DNA from: Roseomonas indoligenes
GTDB lineage: Bacteria > Pseudomonadota > Alphaproteobacteria > Acetobacterales > Acetobacteraceae
Reading direction: 5' to 3'
DNA length: 64,000 bases
Assembly: GCF_017813365.1 (NCBI RefSeq)
Contig: NZ_JAGIZA010000017.1
Location: forward strand, 1-64,000
Within the stretch, counting starts at the first letter, position 1, and each line of letters opens with the position of its first letter. Under the pieces are notes generated by a model. The model saw nothing but the letters and a program-made list of their open reading frames with translations, searched no databases and had not been told where the DNA came from. Positions 15,933-24,078 of this stretch are shown piece after piece. A program made the translations under genes and the position numbers.

Positions 15933-17138
15933 CTAGTTCTCCGCCACCACCTTAGCCGCGATCAGCGCGTCGATGGTCCCGTCGTCATGGCCCGCCTCCG
16001 CCAGGATGGCCCGGCTGTCCTGGCCCACAGCCGGCGCGGGGCGGCGCACGGCGCCCGGCGTCGCGGAGAAGCGCGGCACGACGTCCGGCACCGTCACCTG
16101 TCCGAGCTCCGCGTCCTCCACCGCGCGGAACACCCCGCGGGAGAGGACGTGCGGATCGGCCGCGAGCCCGGCCGCGTCGAGGATCGGCGCGGCGGTCACC
16201 CCGGCGGCGTCCAGCGTCGCCCAGGCCTCCGCGGCGCTCCGCGTCGAGAGCCAGGCGGTGATCTCCGCCTCCAGGGCCTCCACGTTCGTCAGCCGTGCGG
16301 TGTTCGTGGCGAAGCGCGGATCGGTCTTCATCTCCGGCCGCCCCATCGCGTCGAACAGTTTCTCCGTCATGGACTGCATGGGCGCGGAGATGGTCAGCCA
16401 GTTGCCGTCGCCGGCCAGGAAGGTGTTGCGCGGCGCGGCCGAGGCGCCCTGGCTGCCCAGGCGACCACGCACAGTTCCCTTGAACCCGTGCAGCACCGCG
16501 TCGGCGCCGAACATCGCCACCATCGGCTCTAACAGGGAGAGGTCCACGACCTGCCCCCGCCCTCCCGCCTCCCGCGCGCGCACGGCCGAGACGGTGGCGA
16601 AGGCGCCCATCATTCCCGCGACCATGTCGGCCAGGGGGAAGCTCGGCAGCAGGGGCGGGCGGTCGGGGAAGCCGTTGCGCGACGCGAAGCCGGAGAAGCC
16701 CTCGATCAACGACCCGTAGCCTGGCCGCATCCGGTAGTCCCCGGTCTGGCCGAAGCCCGAGATCCGGACGACAACGAGGTCCGGGTGCCGCTCCAGCAGC
16801 AGGGCCGGCGCTAGGCCCCAGCGCTCCAGCGTGCCGGGGCGGAAGCCCTCCACCAGCACGTCCGTTCGCGCGATCAGGCGTTCCAGCACCGCCCGCCCGT
16901 CGGCGGAGCGCAGGTCCAGGGCGATGCTGCGCTTGTTGCGGCCATAGACCTTCCAATGCGCGGCGATGCCGTCCGCGATCCAGGCGCGGAGCGGGTCGCC
17001 CGGCCCCGGCTCCTCCACCTTCGCGACATCGGCGCCGAAGTCGCCGAGCAGCATCGTCAGCATGTTGCCGCAGACGAGCCGCGAAAGGTCGAGGACCCGT
17101 ATGCCCCGGAGGGGCCCCTCCGCCGCCACTTCCGTCAT
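15933..17138 (-). CDS. CaiB/BaiF (class III) CoA-transferase
   Basis: 401 residues from the ATG at 17138 (GAGGG six bases upstream); a TTG at 17153 would overlap the preceding gene. GIRVLDLSRLVCGNM, YGRNKRSIALDL and GFGQTGDYRMRPGYG are visible. The position normally occupied by the catalytic Asp (PGYD) reads PGYG, as PGFG does in the paralogue at 54491. The two also share MADMVAG-like, VVDLSLLEPM and MKTDPRF-type segments and so belong to one subfamily. It starts 4 bases after the SMP-30 gene stop, so the two are co-translated. Confidence 0.88.
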   Translation of the reverse strand: MTEVAAEGPLRGIRVLDLSRLVCGNMLTMLLGDFGADVAKVEEPGPGDPLRAWIADGIAAHWKVYGRNKRSIALDLRSADGRAVLERLIARTDVLVEGFRPGTLERWGLAPALLLERHPDLVVVRISGFGQTGDYRMRPGYGSLIEGFSGFASRNGFPDRPPLLPSFPLADMVAGMMGAFATVSAVRAREAGGRGQVVDLSLLEPMVAMFGADAVLHGFKGTVRGRLGSQGASAAPRNTFLAGDGNWLTISAPMQSMTEKLFDAMGRPEMKTDPRFATNTARLTNVEALEAEITAWLSTRSAAEAWATLDAAGVTAAPILDAAGLAADPHVLSRGVFRAVEDAELGQVTVPDVVPRFSATPGAVRRPAPAVGQDSRAILAEAGHDDGTIDALIAAKVVAEN

Positions 17139-17142
17139 CGTA

Positions 17143-18030
17143 TCAGCCCTCAAACAGCGGTTCGGGCACGCCCCGCACGCCGAGGCCGTGCAGCGCGAGG
17201 AGGGCGCCCGCCAGCGGCTGCCGCGCCCGCTCCGCCTCGCCCAGGAACACGGTGCCGGAGGTGACGTAGAGCACGTCCAGGTCTGGCCCGCCGAAGTTGC
17301 ACATGGTGGGGTGGGACACGGGCAGCCGCACGATACGGTCCAGCCGTCCCTCCGGGTCGAAGCGCCCGATCGCGCCGTCCCCGATCAGGGCGCACCAGTA
17401 GTAGCCCTCGGCGTCGAAGGTCGCGCCGTCGACCCGCCAGGGCAGGCCGGCGGTGGAGAGGAAGACGCGCCTGTTAGCGATCCGCCCGCTCTCGATGTCG
17501 AGGTCGTAGCGCCACATCACCTCCCCGCGGCTGTCGCCGAAGATCATCGTCCGGTCGTCCGGGCTGAAGGCCATGCCGTTGGACACGATGAAGCCCGTGT
17601 CCATCCGCTCGCACGCCATGTCCGGAGAGAGGCGGAAGAGCGATCCGCCTGGGTTCTCGTCGCCGGGATCGCGCGAGCCGCACCAGTAGCGACCGCGCCG
17701 GTCGCAGCGGCCGTCGTTCAGCCGGTTTTCCGGCTGGTCCGGCTCCGGGTCCAGCACCGGCGTCACCGCCCCGGTTTCCAGGTCCACGGTCACGAAGCCC
17801 TGCTTCAGCCCGGCCACCACGCCGCCGCCGCGCCGGAACACGAAGGAGCCGATGTTGCTCGGCATGGTCCAGCGGCGGACCGTGCCGTCCGCTTCCAGCC
17901 GCTGCAGCGCGGGGTATCGCGTGTCCACCCAGTAGAGGCGCCCCTCAAGCGGGTGCCACATCGGGCTCTCCCCGACGATGTCGGCGCCCTCATGCACCAC
18001 TTCGATCTCGGGTTGCGGAAGCTTCGGCAT
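17143..18030 (-). CDS. SMP-30/gluconolactonase/LRE family protein
   Basis: A 295-residue six-bladed beta-propeller. Metal-site residues are recognisable: Glu in GESPMWH (N-terminus), Asn in RLNDGRCD, Asn in VSNGMAFSPD and Asp in RVDGATFD. Family members hydrolyse lactones using a divalent metal. The location between an OYE-type reductase and a CoA-transferase suggests a lactone is formed and opened in this pathway, for example after enone or enol-lactone reduction; that is inference. Gap to the upstream gene is 14 bp. Confidence 0.9.
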   Translation of the reverse strand: MPKLPQPEIEVVHEGADIVGESPMWHPLEGRLYWVDTRYPALQRLEADGTVRRWTMPSNIGSFVFRRGGGVVAGLKQGFVTVDLETGAVTPVLDPEPDQPENRLNDGRCDRRGRYWCGSRDPGDENPGGSLFRLSPDMACERMDTGFIVSNGMAFSPDDRTMIFGDSRGEVMWRYDLDIESGRIANRRVFLSTAGLPWRVDGATFDAEGYYWCALIGDGAIGRFDPEGRLDRIVRLPVSHPTMCNFGGPDLDVLYVTSGTVFLGEAERARQPLAGALLALHGLGVRGVPEPLFEG

Positions 18031-18044
18031 CGGGTCCTCCGGGC

Positions 18045-19217
18045 CTATGGCGCACCGGCCGGCCCCATACCGGCCTGCCAGGTGGAGGGGCGTCCGCCGA
18101 AGCCGGACCTGTCGCGCTTCTCCAGCCAGTAGCCATAGGCGGGCGGGAGGACGGCGAAAGGGGCGGGGACGCCGAGCTTCTGCGCGGCGTCCAGCGGCCA
18201 GTTCGGGTTGTGCAGCATCTCCCGCCCGATCGCGACGAGGTCAGCGCTGCCCTCCCGCAGGATCGCTTCCGCCTGGTCGGCGTGGATGATGAGGCCGACC
18301 GCCATGGTCGCCACCGCGGCCTCGGCCCTGATCCGGGCGGCGTGCTGCACCTGGTAGCCTAGGCGCGGCCTGTCGGCTTCGGTGATGGAGCGGGCCGTCA
18401 TCCCGCCCGTGCTGCAGTCGATCATGTCCACGCCCCTGGCGTGCAGCGCGCGCGCCAGCGCCACCGTCGCCTCGATCGTGCCGCCTTCCTCGTCGATCGC
18501 GGAGACGCGGAAGAAGAGCGGCTTCTCCGCCGGCCAGTGCCGCCGCACCTCCTCGACCACCTCCACCGCGAAACGCATGCGCTTCTCCGGGGACCCGCCA
18601 TAGGCATCGTTCCGCTGATTGGCGGCCGGGGAGAGGAACTGGTGCAGTAGGTAGCCGTGCGCGCCGTGCACCTCCAGCACATCGAAGCCGGCGCGGTGCG
18701 CCCGGCCGGCGGCGGCGCCCCAGGCGGCGACCATGTCCTGGATCTCCGGCAGGGTGAGGGCGCGCGGCCGCTCGGCAGCCGGGCTCGCGGCAACGGCGCT
18801 CGGCGCCACCAGTTCCCAGTCCCCGTCATCCTCCAGGCCGGGATGGCTGGCCAGCGGGGCGCGTCCCTCCCAGGGCACGGAGTTGCGGGCCTTCCGCCCG
18901 GAATGGCCGAGCTGGATCCCGATCGCCGCGCCGTGGCCTTTCACGAAGCGGGTGATGCGCTCCAGGCCCGGGATGAACTCGTCCTTCCAGAGGCCCGGGT
19001 CGCGCGGCGTGGTGCAGCCGCGCGGGTCCACCTTCGTCGACTCCATGAAGACCAGCCCCGTGCCGCCCGCCGCGAATTTGCCGAGATGCATGAGGTGCCA
19101 GTCCGTCACATGGCCACGCTCCGCGGCGTAGGTGAGCATGGGGGACAGGACGATCCGATTCCGCAGGATGAGGCCGCGCAGCGCTAGGGGTTGGAACAGG
19201 AGTGGAGCCTGCTGCAT
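18045..19217 (-). CDS. NADH:flavin oxidoreductase, Old Yellow Enzyme (YqjM-like) family
   Basis: 390 residues forming an FMN TIM barrel. LRNRIVLSPMLTYAAERGHVTDWH holds the FMN-binding N-terminus, IGIQLGHSGRKA the conserved Gln/His, and VHGAHGYLLHQFLSP the paired active-site His residues typical of the YqjM class. DLVAIGREMLHNPNWPL is the C-terminal phosphate-binding loop. Such enzymes reduce activated C=C bonds of enones and enoates. It leads a four-gene minus-strand operon and is divergent from the IclR regulator. Confidence 0.92.
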   Translation of the reverse strand: MQQAPLLFQPLALRGLILRNRIVLSPMLTYAAERGHVTDWHLMHLGKFAAGGTGLVFMESTKVDPRGCTTPRDPGLWKDEFIPGLERITRFVKGHGAAIGIQLGHSGRKARNSVPWEGRAPLASHPGLEDDGDWELVAPSAVAASPAAERPRALTLPEIQDMVAAWGAAAGRAHRAGFDVLEVHGAHGYLLHQFLSPAANQRNDAYGGSPEKRMRFAVEVVEEVRRHWPAEKPLFFRVSAIDEEGGTIEATVALARALHARGVDMIDCSTGGMTARSITEADRPRLGYQVQHAARIRAEAAVATMAVGLIIHADQAEAILREGSADLVAIGREMLHNPNWPLDAAQKLGVPAPFAVLPPAYGYWLEKRDRSGFGGRPSTWQAGMGPAGAP

Positions 19218-19308
19218 GGACGCGTCTGTCTCCCCCTCCTTCTCGAGGGTTCAGTCGGCCGCGTCCCATGCAGGACGCCGCGTCTCCCCCCATCTCAAGC
19301 CGCTCTTT

Positions 19309-19327
19309 ACTCGCATAATGAATTATG
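19309..19327. promoter_or_regulatory. CATAATGAATTATG palindrome with degenerate shared motif (site E)
   Basis: CATAAT-GA-ATTATG (19314-19327) is a perfect 6-bp inverted repeat between the OYE operon and the divergent iclR-type gene. Overlapping it, ACTCGC-ATA-ATGAAT (19309-19323) matches the ATTCGC-N3-GCGAAT consensus at 9 of 12 arm positions. It could be the autoregulatory operator. Confidence 0.45.
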
Positions 19328-19408
19328 TAATCGAACAGGTGCGATGCTAGCGCGCTCGCGGACCTCTCGTAAACTGCCCCCGGCCCTGCCGTACCCGGAG
19401 ACCGCTTC

Positions 19409-20263
19409 TTGGCCTCAATCAAACCTCCCCCGACAAGCGAGGACGAGAAGAAGGACCGGCAGTTCGTCACGGCCCTCTCCCGCGGGCTGCAGCTACTGCA
19501 GTGCTTCTCGCCGCAGCAGCCGGAAATGAGCGGCTCCGACCTCGCGCGGCTCACGGGTCTGCCTCAACCGACTGTCTGGCGGCTCTGCCACACGATGGTC
19601 GAGATGGGCGTGCTGGTCACCGTCTCCGGTGACAAGATGCGGCCAGGGTTGGCGGCTCTTCGGCTCGGGCACAGCGCCATCGCGGGCCTCGGCATCGCCG
19701 AGACCGCGCGGCCACACCTGCAGGAACTGGCAGATACCTTCGAGGGTGCGGGCGGGCTCGCGACGCGGGACGGGGTTGAAATGGTCATCCTGCAGCGGTG
19801 CGAGAGCGACAACCGGCTGCTGATGAATCTTCACGTCGGCTCGCGCGTGCCGCTCTCCACCTCGGCGCTCGGCTGGGCCTGGCTCGCCGGTGCATCCGAG
19901 GACGAGCGCGCTCGCGCCGTTAGCGAGCTGGAGATCAAGGATGGCGCACGATGGGGGAAGGCAAAGGCGGGCTTTGCACTTGCTCTGGTAGAGTTCCGGC
20001 AGCGCGGCTTCATCATCAATGCCGGTGTCCTGCACAAGGGTTACAACACGGCCGCGGCGCCCGTGCTGGCCCCCGATGGGTCGGTGCCTTTCGCGATAAA
20101 CTGCGGTTCGGCCGCCGTCACCTTGTCTGCGGCCCGCCTGCGCTCCGACGTGGGGCCGCGCCTTGCGAGACTTGCGGAGGCGTTGCAGTACGCAGCGCTC
20201 TCGAAAAGAACGAAGAGCGTGCCCTCAACGAGAGGCCGCCCCGGCCGAAGCGGGAATCCTTAG
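19409..20263 (+). CDS. IclR-family transcriptional regulator
   Basis: 284 residues from a TTG start preceded by cccggag. A winged HTH near residues 35-75 (GLQLLQCF, MSGSDLARLTGLPQPTVWRL) is followed by the GAF-like effector domain (TARPHLQELADTFEGAGGLATRD, SALGWAWLA, INAGVLHKGYNTAAAPVL). IclR proteins usually control nearby catabolic operons in response to small acids. It is divergent from the OYE operon and is the best local candidate for the factor that binds the palindromes at 4252, 5822, 10111 and 13772. Confidence 0.92.
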   Translation: MASIKPPPTSEDEKKDRQFVTALSRGLQLLQCFSPQQPEMSGSDLARLTGLPQPTVWRLCHTMVEMGVLVTVSGDKMRPGLAALRLGHSAIAGLGIAETARPHLQELADTFEGAGGLATRDGVEMVILQRCESDNRLLMNLHVGSRVPLSTSALGWAWLAGASEDERARAVSELEIKDGARWGKAKAGFALALVEFRQRGFIINAGVLHKGYNTAAAPVLAPDGSVPFAINCGSAAVTLSAARLRSDVGPRLARLAEALQYAALSKRTKSVPSTRGRPGRSGNP

Positions 20264-20545
20264 AGCCTGTCACGGGCTGGGGGAACTGCCGATCGATGGG
20301 TATTGCCCGCAGACTCTATCAGCCCGATGGGACTGGCGAGGAGTGGGCATCGGTGCGCCCTTCCCTGTTCCGGCAAGCGGGACCGGCGCTCGGGCCGCGA
20401 GGCGGCTTACCGGACCACCATGGGTGCACAGCCGCCGTGCCCGGTTATGGCCGGAAGCGGCATGACCGCTTTCAGGCTGTGACAGTGGCGAAGCAGACCT
20501 CGACCATGCCGGCCCAACCTACCGAAGGGTGCCGCAGGCCGAGAT
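20264..20545 (+). other. Degenerate region, possible IS5-type remnant
   Basis: No intact gene. Starting at 20262, gagcctgtcacgggct resembles an IS end, and a short frame from 20296 reads MGIARRLYQPDGTGEEWASV. This is loosely like the YPSDxTDEEWA start of IS5-family transposases, and then it loses similarity. I treat it as a decayed element at low confidence. Confidence 0.3.
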
Positions 20546-20740
20546 ATGGGCTACGATACCTTGGCACAGCACCCGGGGCAGGTGCTGGGGCCGCTTGCGG
20601 TTGGCTTCGTCGGTGGTCACGTCGGCATGCCGGACATGTTCATAGGGAGGGCGGTGATCGTGTTCGGCGGCGCCGCTTTCATCTGGGTCGTCAGCAGGCA
20701 GGCTGGCCGGCCAAAATCAGAGATGGTTGGCACCCAGTGA
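20546..20740 (+). pseudogene. Possible C-terminal fragment of a membrane transporter
   Basis: A 64-codon frame reads GQVLGPLAVGFVGGHVGM then AVIVFGGAAFIWVVSRQ, one glycine-rich and one hydrophobic segment reminiscent of the last helices of a major-facilitator transporter. No upstream coding part is recognisable. It ends at the start region of the LysR gene. Probably a remnant; a genuine small membrane protein cannot be excluded. Confidence 0.3.
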
Positions 20741-20807
20741 TATCCGGTCGACAGCTCCCTCGAGCGGGTCGCCCACTCGCCGGGCGGTACGGGTGGCCAA
20801 GGGCAGG

Positions 20808-21761
20808 ATGATCACCCCCGATTGGGTTACGCTCCGAATCCTGCTTGCCGCCGCTGAGCTGGGCAGCCTCACCCGCGCCGCCGCGCGCTGTGGCATGGTC
20901 ACCTCCGCCGCGGCGAAACGCCTGCAGCAGTTGGAGCTGGCCTACGGCACGGCGCTCCTGGAGCGCGGTCCGCGCGGCGTGCGGCCGACGCCGGCAGGAG
21001 AGCTGCTCATACGCCATGCCCGCGCCGCCCAGGATGGACTGGCGCGGCTGGACGACGACCTGCGCGCCCTCGCCGCTGGGGGGCTGGGCAGCGTGCGGCT
21101 GCAGGCCACCACCTCCTGTATCGCCGGCCACGGCTTGGCCGAGGCGCTGGCGGTGTTCGCAAAGGCGCGGTCCGGCGTCCAGGTGGAACTGCAGGAGGAG
21201 ACGAGCCTGGTCATCCTGCAGAACCTACTGGAGGGGCAGGCCGACCTGGGCATCGTCACCGTCGGCGGCGCGGTGCCCGCGGGGTTGGAGGCACATCCCT
21301 GGCGCGAGGACCACCTGCTGGCGGTGATGCGCCGCGACCACCCCCTGGCGAGCCGGGCCGGCGTCGGGTTCGGCACGGTGCTGGACGAGCCCTTGATCGG
21401 CGCGGTGGAGAGCGGCGCGCTGACCCTGCTGCTGGAGGAGCAGGCGCAACGGCTGGGCCGCCGGCCGCGCTATCGCTTCCGCGTGGCCGGGACGGATGCC
21501 TGCCGCCGGCTGGTGGCCGCGGGCCATGGCATCACGGTGATGCCAGAGGGCGTGGCGCGCCCTTACGAAGCCGCGCTCGGCCTCGCCGGCGTGCCCATCG
21601 CGGAGGGATGGGCGCGACGCCGGCTCCGGCTGGTGGCGCGCCCTGCCGAGCGGCTGACCCAGCCCGCGCGGATGCTGCTGAACCATCTCCTTGGGCCCGA
21701 TACGGGCCCCGGTCCCGGCACGGAGCGTTCACCAGAGGTGAACGGAGTGGGCACGAAATAG
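20808..21761 (+). CDS. LysR-family transcriptional regulator
   Basis: 317 residues from the ATG after AAGGGCAGG; the frame also extends upstream to 20727. The N-terminal HTH is clear: WVTLRILLAAAELGSLTRAAARCGMVTSAAAKRLQQLE, then ERGPRGVRPTPAGELLIRHA. The effector domain follows (VELQEETSLVILQNLLEGQADLGIV). It precedes the fusion-protein gene by 61 bp on the same strand, an arrangement less usual than divergence for LysR but suggesting it controls that operon. Confidence 0.92.
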   Translation: MITPDWVTLRILLAAAELGSLTRAAARCGMVTSAAAKRLQQLELAYGTALLERGPRGVRPTPAGELLIRHARAAQDGLARLDDDLRALAAGGLGSVRLQATTSCIAGHGLAEALAVFAKARSGVQVELQEETSLVILQNLLEGQADLGIVTVGGAVPAGLEAHPWREDHLLAVMRRDHPLASRAGVGFGTVLDEPLIGAVESGALTLLLEEQAQRLGRRPRYRFRVAGTDACRRLVAAGHGITVMPEGVARPYEAALGLAGVPIAEGWARRRLRLVARPAERLTQPARMLLNHLLGPDTGPGPGTERSPEVNGVGTK

Positions 21762-21822
21762 CGCTTCTGCCGCGCCCCTGGCGAAAACAGAATGGCGCCA
21801 AGGAAAAACGGCAGGAACGTCC

Positions 21823-24021
21823 ATGGTCACGGTGCGAGAAGTGGGGCCGCGCGACGGCCTCCAAATAGCGAAATCCGTCATGCCGACGGCAGCCAAGCTG
21901 CGCTGGATCGGCGCCATGGTTGCCGCCGGGGTGCGGGAGATGGAGGTGGCGAGCTTCGTGCCGCCCGCCGCCCTACCCCAGATGGCGGACGCTGCCGAGG
22001 TGGTGCGTGCCGTCCGCGCTGCACATCCGGGACTGCAGTTGATTGCCCTGGCGCCGAACCTGCGCGGCGCGCAGAACGCCACTGCAGCGGGCGCGCAATC
22101 AGTCATCATTCCCGTCTCGGCCTCTGAGGCACACAGCCGCGCCAACGTTCGCCGCGCCCGCGCCGACCAAGTGGCCGAAGTGGCGCGGGTGGTGGCGTGG
22201 GCGCGCGGCCTCGGCGCCGGTGCCCCGCGGATCGAGGCCGGCATCTCCACCGCGTTCGGCTGCTCTCTCCAGGGGGTGGTGCCGGAGGCGGAGGTGGTGT
22301 CCCTCGCGGCCGAGCTGGCCCGCGCCGGGGCCGACGTGGTCGCCCTAGCGGACACGCTGGGCTACGCGACGCCCTCGCACGTCCGCCGCCTGGTGCGATC
22401 CGTGCGGGCGGAGGTGGGGCCGGAGCGCTTCGGCAACCTGCACCTGCACGACACGCTCGGCACCGCGCTGGCGAACGCCCTGGCCGCGCTGGAGGAAGGG
22501 GTGCGCGGCTTCGACGCGGCGCTAGGCGGCCTCGGCGGCTGCCCCTACGCGCCCGGATCGGTCGGCAATGTCTGCACCGAGGACCTGGTGCACATGCTGG
22601 AGGCCGAGGGCTTCGACACCGGCATCGACCTGATCGCCCTTATCGCGGCCCGCGAGGGGCTGAAGACGGGGCTGCCCGACGAGCCCCTGCACGGCCGCGT
22701 AGCCGCCGCCGGCCTGCCCCGCACCTATCGCCCGGCCCGCACCGTGCCCCCGCCCGCCAATGATGCCGTCCTAGCCACCGCGAAGGCTCGTCTACCGCTG
22801 GAGGGCCTGCGCGTCGTCGAATTCAGCCACATGGTCATGGGCCCGAGCTGCGGCATGGTGCTGGCCGACCTCGGCGCCGACGTGATCAAGGTGGAGCCCG
22901 CGCCGGGCGGCGACAACACGCGGCGCCTGACGGGGCTGGCCGCCGGGTTCTTCACCACCTTCAACCGCAACAAGCGCAGTCTCTGCGTGGACATGAAGCG
23001 GCCCGCCGGCATCGCTCTCGTCAGGAAGCTGGCGGCGGAGGCGGACGTGGTGCTGGAGAACTTCCGGCCCGGCGCCATGGACAAGCTTGGCCTGGGCTTC
23101 GCGGCGCTCTCGGCCGCCAACCCGCGCCTGATCTATCTCTCCTGCAAGGGCTTCCTGCCCGGCCCCTATGAGAACCGCGCCGCGCTGGACGAGGTGGTGC
23201 AGATGATGGGCGGGTTGGCCTACATGACCGGCCGGCCCGGCGAGCCGATGCGCGCCGGCACCTCGGTGAACGACATCATGGGCGGCGTGTTCGGCGCCGT
23301 CGCGGTGCTGGCAGCGCTGCGGGACCGCGAGGCCACAGGGCGCGGCGGAATGGTCCAGTCCGGCCTGTTCGAGACGAACATGCTGCTGGTGGCGCAGCAC
23401 ATGGCGGCGGCCGCCATCACCGGGCGCAACCCGCCGCCCTTCGGCGACAAGGCCATGCCGAAGCCCTGGCCGCTCTACGACGTGTTCGACAGCGCCGATC
23501 CCGGGCGGCAGGTCTTCGTCGGCACGGTGACGACCACGCAGTGGCAGGCCTTCTGCGCTGAGTTCGGGCTGGAGGAACTGCGCGACGACCCGTCGCTCGC
23601 CAGCATGCAGCAGCTCGCGGCCGGCCGGCCCAGGATCCTTGAGCGCGTCTCCGCGACGTTCCGCGCCGTGCCGCAGGCCGAGCTGATGGCGCGCTTCGAG
23701 CGGCTGGGCCTGCCCTTCGCGCCCATCGCCAAGCCGGCCGACCTGTTCGACGACCCGCACCTCAACGCCTCCGGCGGGCTGCTGCCGGTGGAGATGGCCA
23801 ACGGGCCCGGCGGGCAACCGGCCATGGCGGTGGCCGGCATCCCGGCGCTGCCCGTGCTGCTCGGCAGCGGCCGCACCGGCCTGCGTCGCCAGCCGCCCCG
23901 CCCCGGGGAGCACGCCGTGGAGATCGCCCGGGAGGCCGGGCTGGGCGAGGCGGAGATCGCGGCCCTGCTGGCCGACGGCACGCTGCACGCCGAGAACCGG
24001 ACGGCCATGGCGGCCGAGTGA
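21823..24021 (+). CDS. Fusion of HMG-CoA-lyase-like enzyme and class III CoA-transferase
   Basis: A single 732-residue open frame. Residues 1-300 are an HMG-CoA-lyase-like barrel: VREVGPRDGLQ with Arg10/Asp11, LHLHDT with His207/His209, and GGLGGCPYAPG with Cys240. After a proline-rich linker (about 300-323), residues 324-732 are a complete CaiB/BaiF transferase: LEGLRVVEFSHMVMGPSCG, NRNKRSLCVDM, and ALDEVVQMMGG with catalytic Asp at about 456. Both active sites look intact. The natural reading is CoA activation of a 3-hydroxy-3-methyl acid followed by cleavage of the thioester in one polypeptide. A Bug receptor gene follows. Substrate unproven. Confidence 0.9.
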   Translation: MVTVREVGPRDGLQIAKSVMPTAAKLRWIGAMVAAGVREMEVASFVPPAALPQMADAAEVVRAVRAAHPGLQLIALAPNLRGAQNATAAGAQSVIIPVSASEAHSRANVRRARADQVAEVARVVAWARGLGAGAPRIEAGISTAFGCSLQGVVPEAEVVSLAAELARAGADVVALADTLGYATPSHVRRLVRSVRAEVGPERFGNLHLHDTLGTALANALAALEEGVRGFDAALGGLGGCPYAPGSVGNVCTEDLVHMLEAEGFDTGIDLIALIAAREGLKTGLPDEPLHGRVAAAGLPRTYRPARTVPPPANDAVLATAKARLPLEGLRVVEFSHMVMGPSCGMVLADLGADVIKVEPAPGGDNTRRLTGLAAGFFTTFNRNKRSLCVDMKRPAGIALVRKLAAEADVVLENFRPGAMDKLGLGFAALSAANPRLIYLSCKGFLPGPYENRAALDEVVQMMGGLAYMTGRPGEPMRAGTSVNDIMGGVFGAVAVLAALRDREATGRGGMVQSGLFETNMLLVAQHMAAAAITGRNPPPFGDKAMPKPWPLYDVFDSADPGRQVFVGTVTTTQWQAFCAEFGLEELRDDPSLASMQQLAAGRPRILERVSATFRAVPQAELMARFERLGLPFAPIAKPADLFDDPHLNASGGLLPVEMANGPGGQPAMAVAGIPALPVLLGSGRTGLRRQPPRPGEHAVEIAREAGLGEAEIAALLADGTLHAENRTAMAAE

Positions 24022-24078
24022 CGTGGCCCGGCCTCGACGCCGGACCTCGATAAAAGGCGAACTGGAGGAACAACAAGA

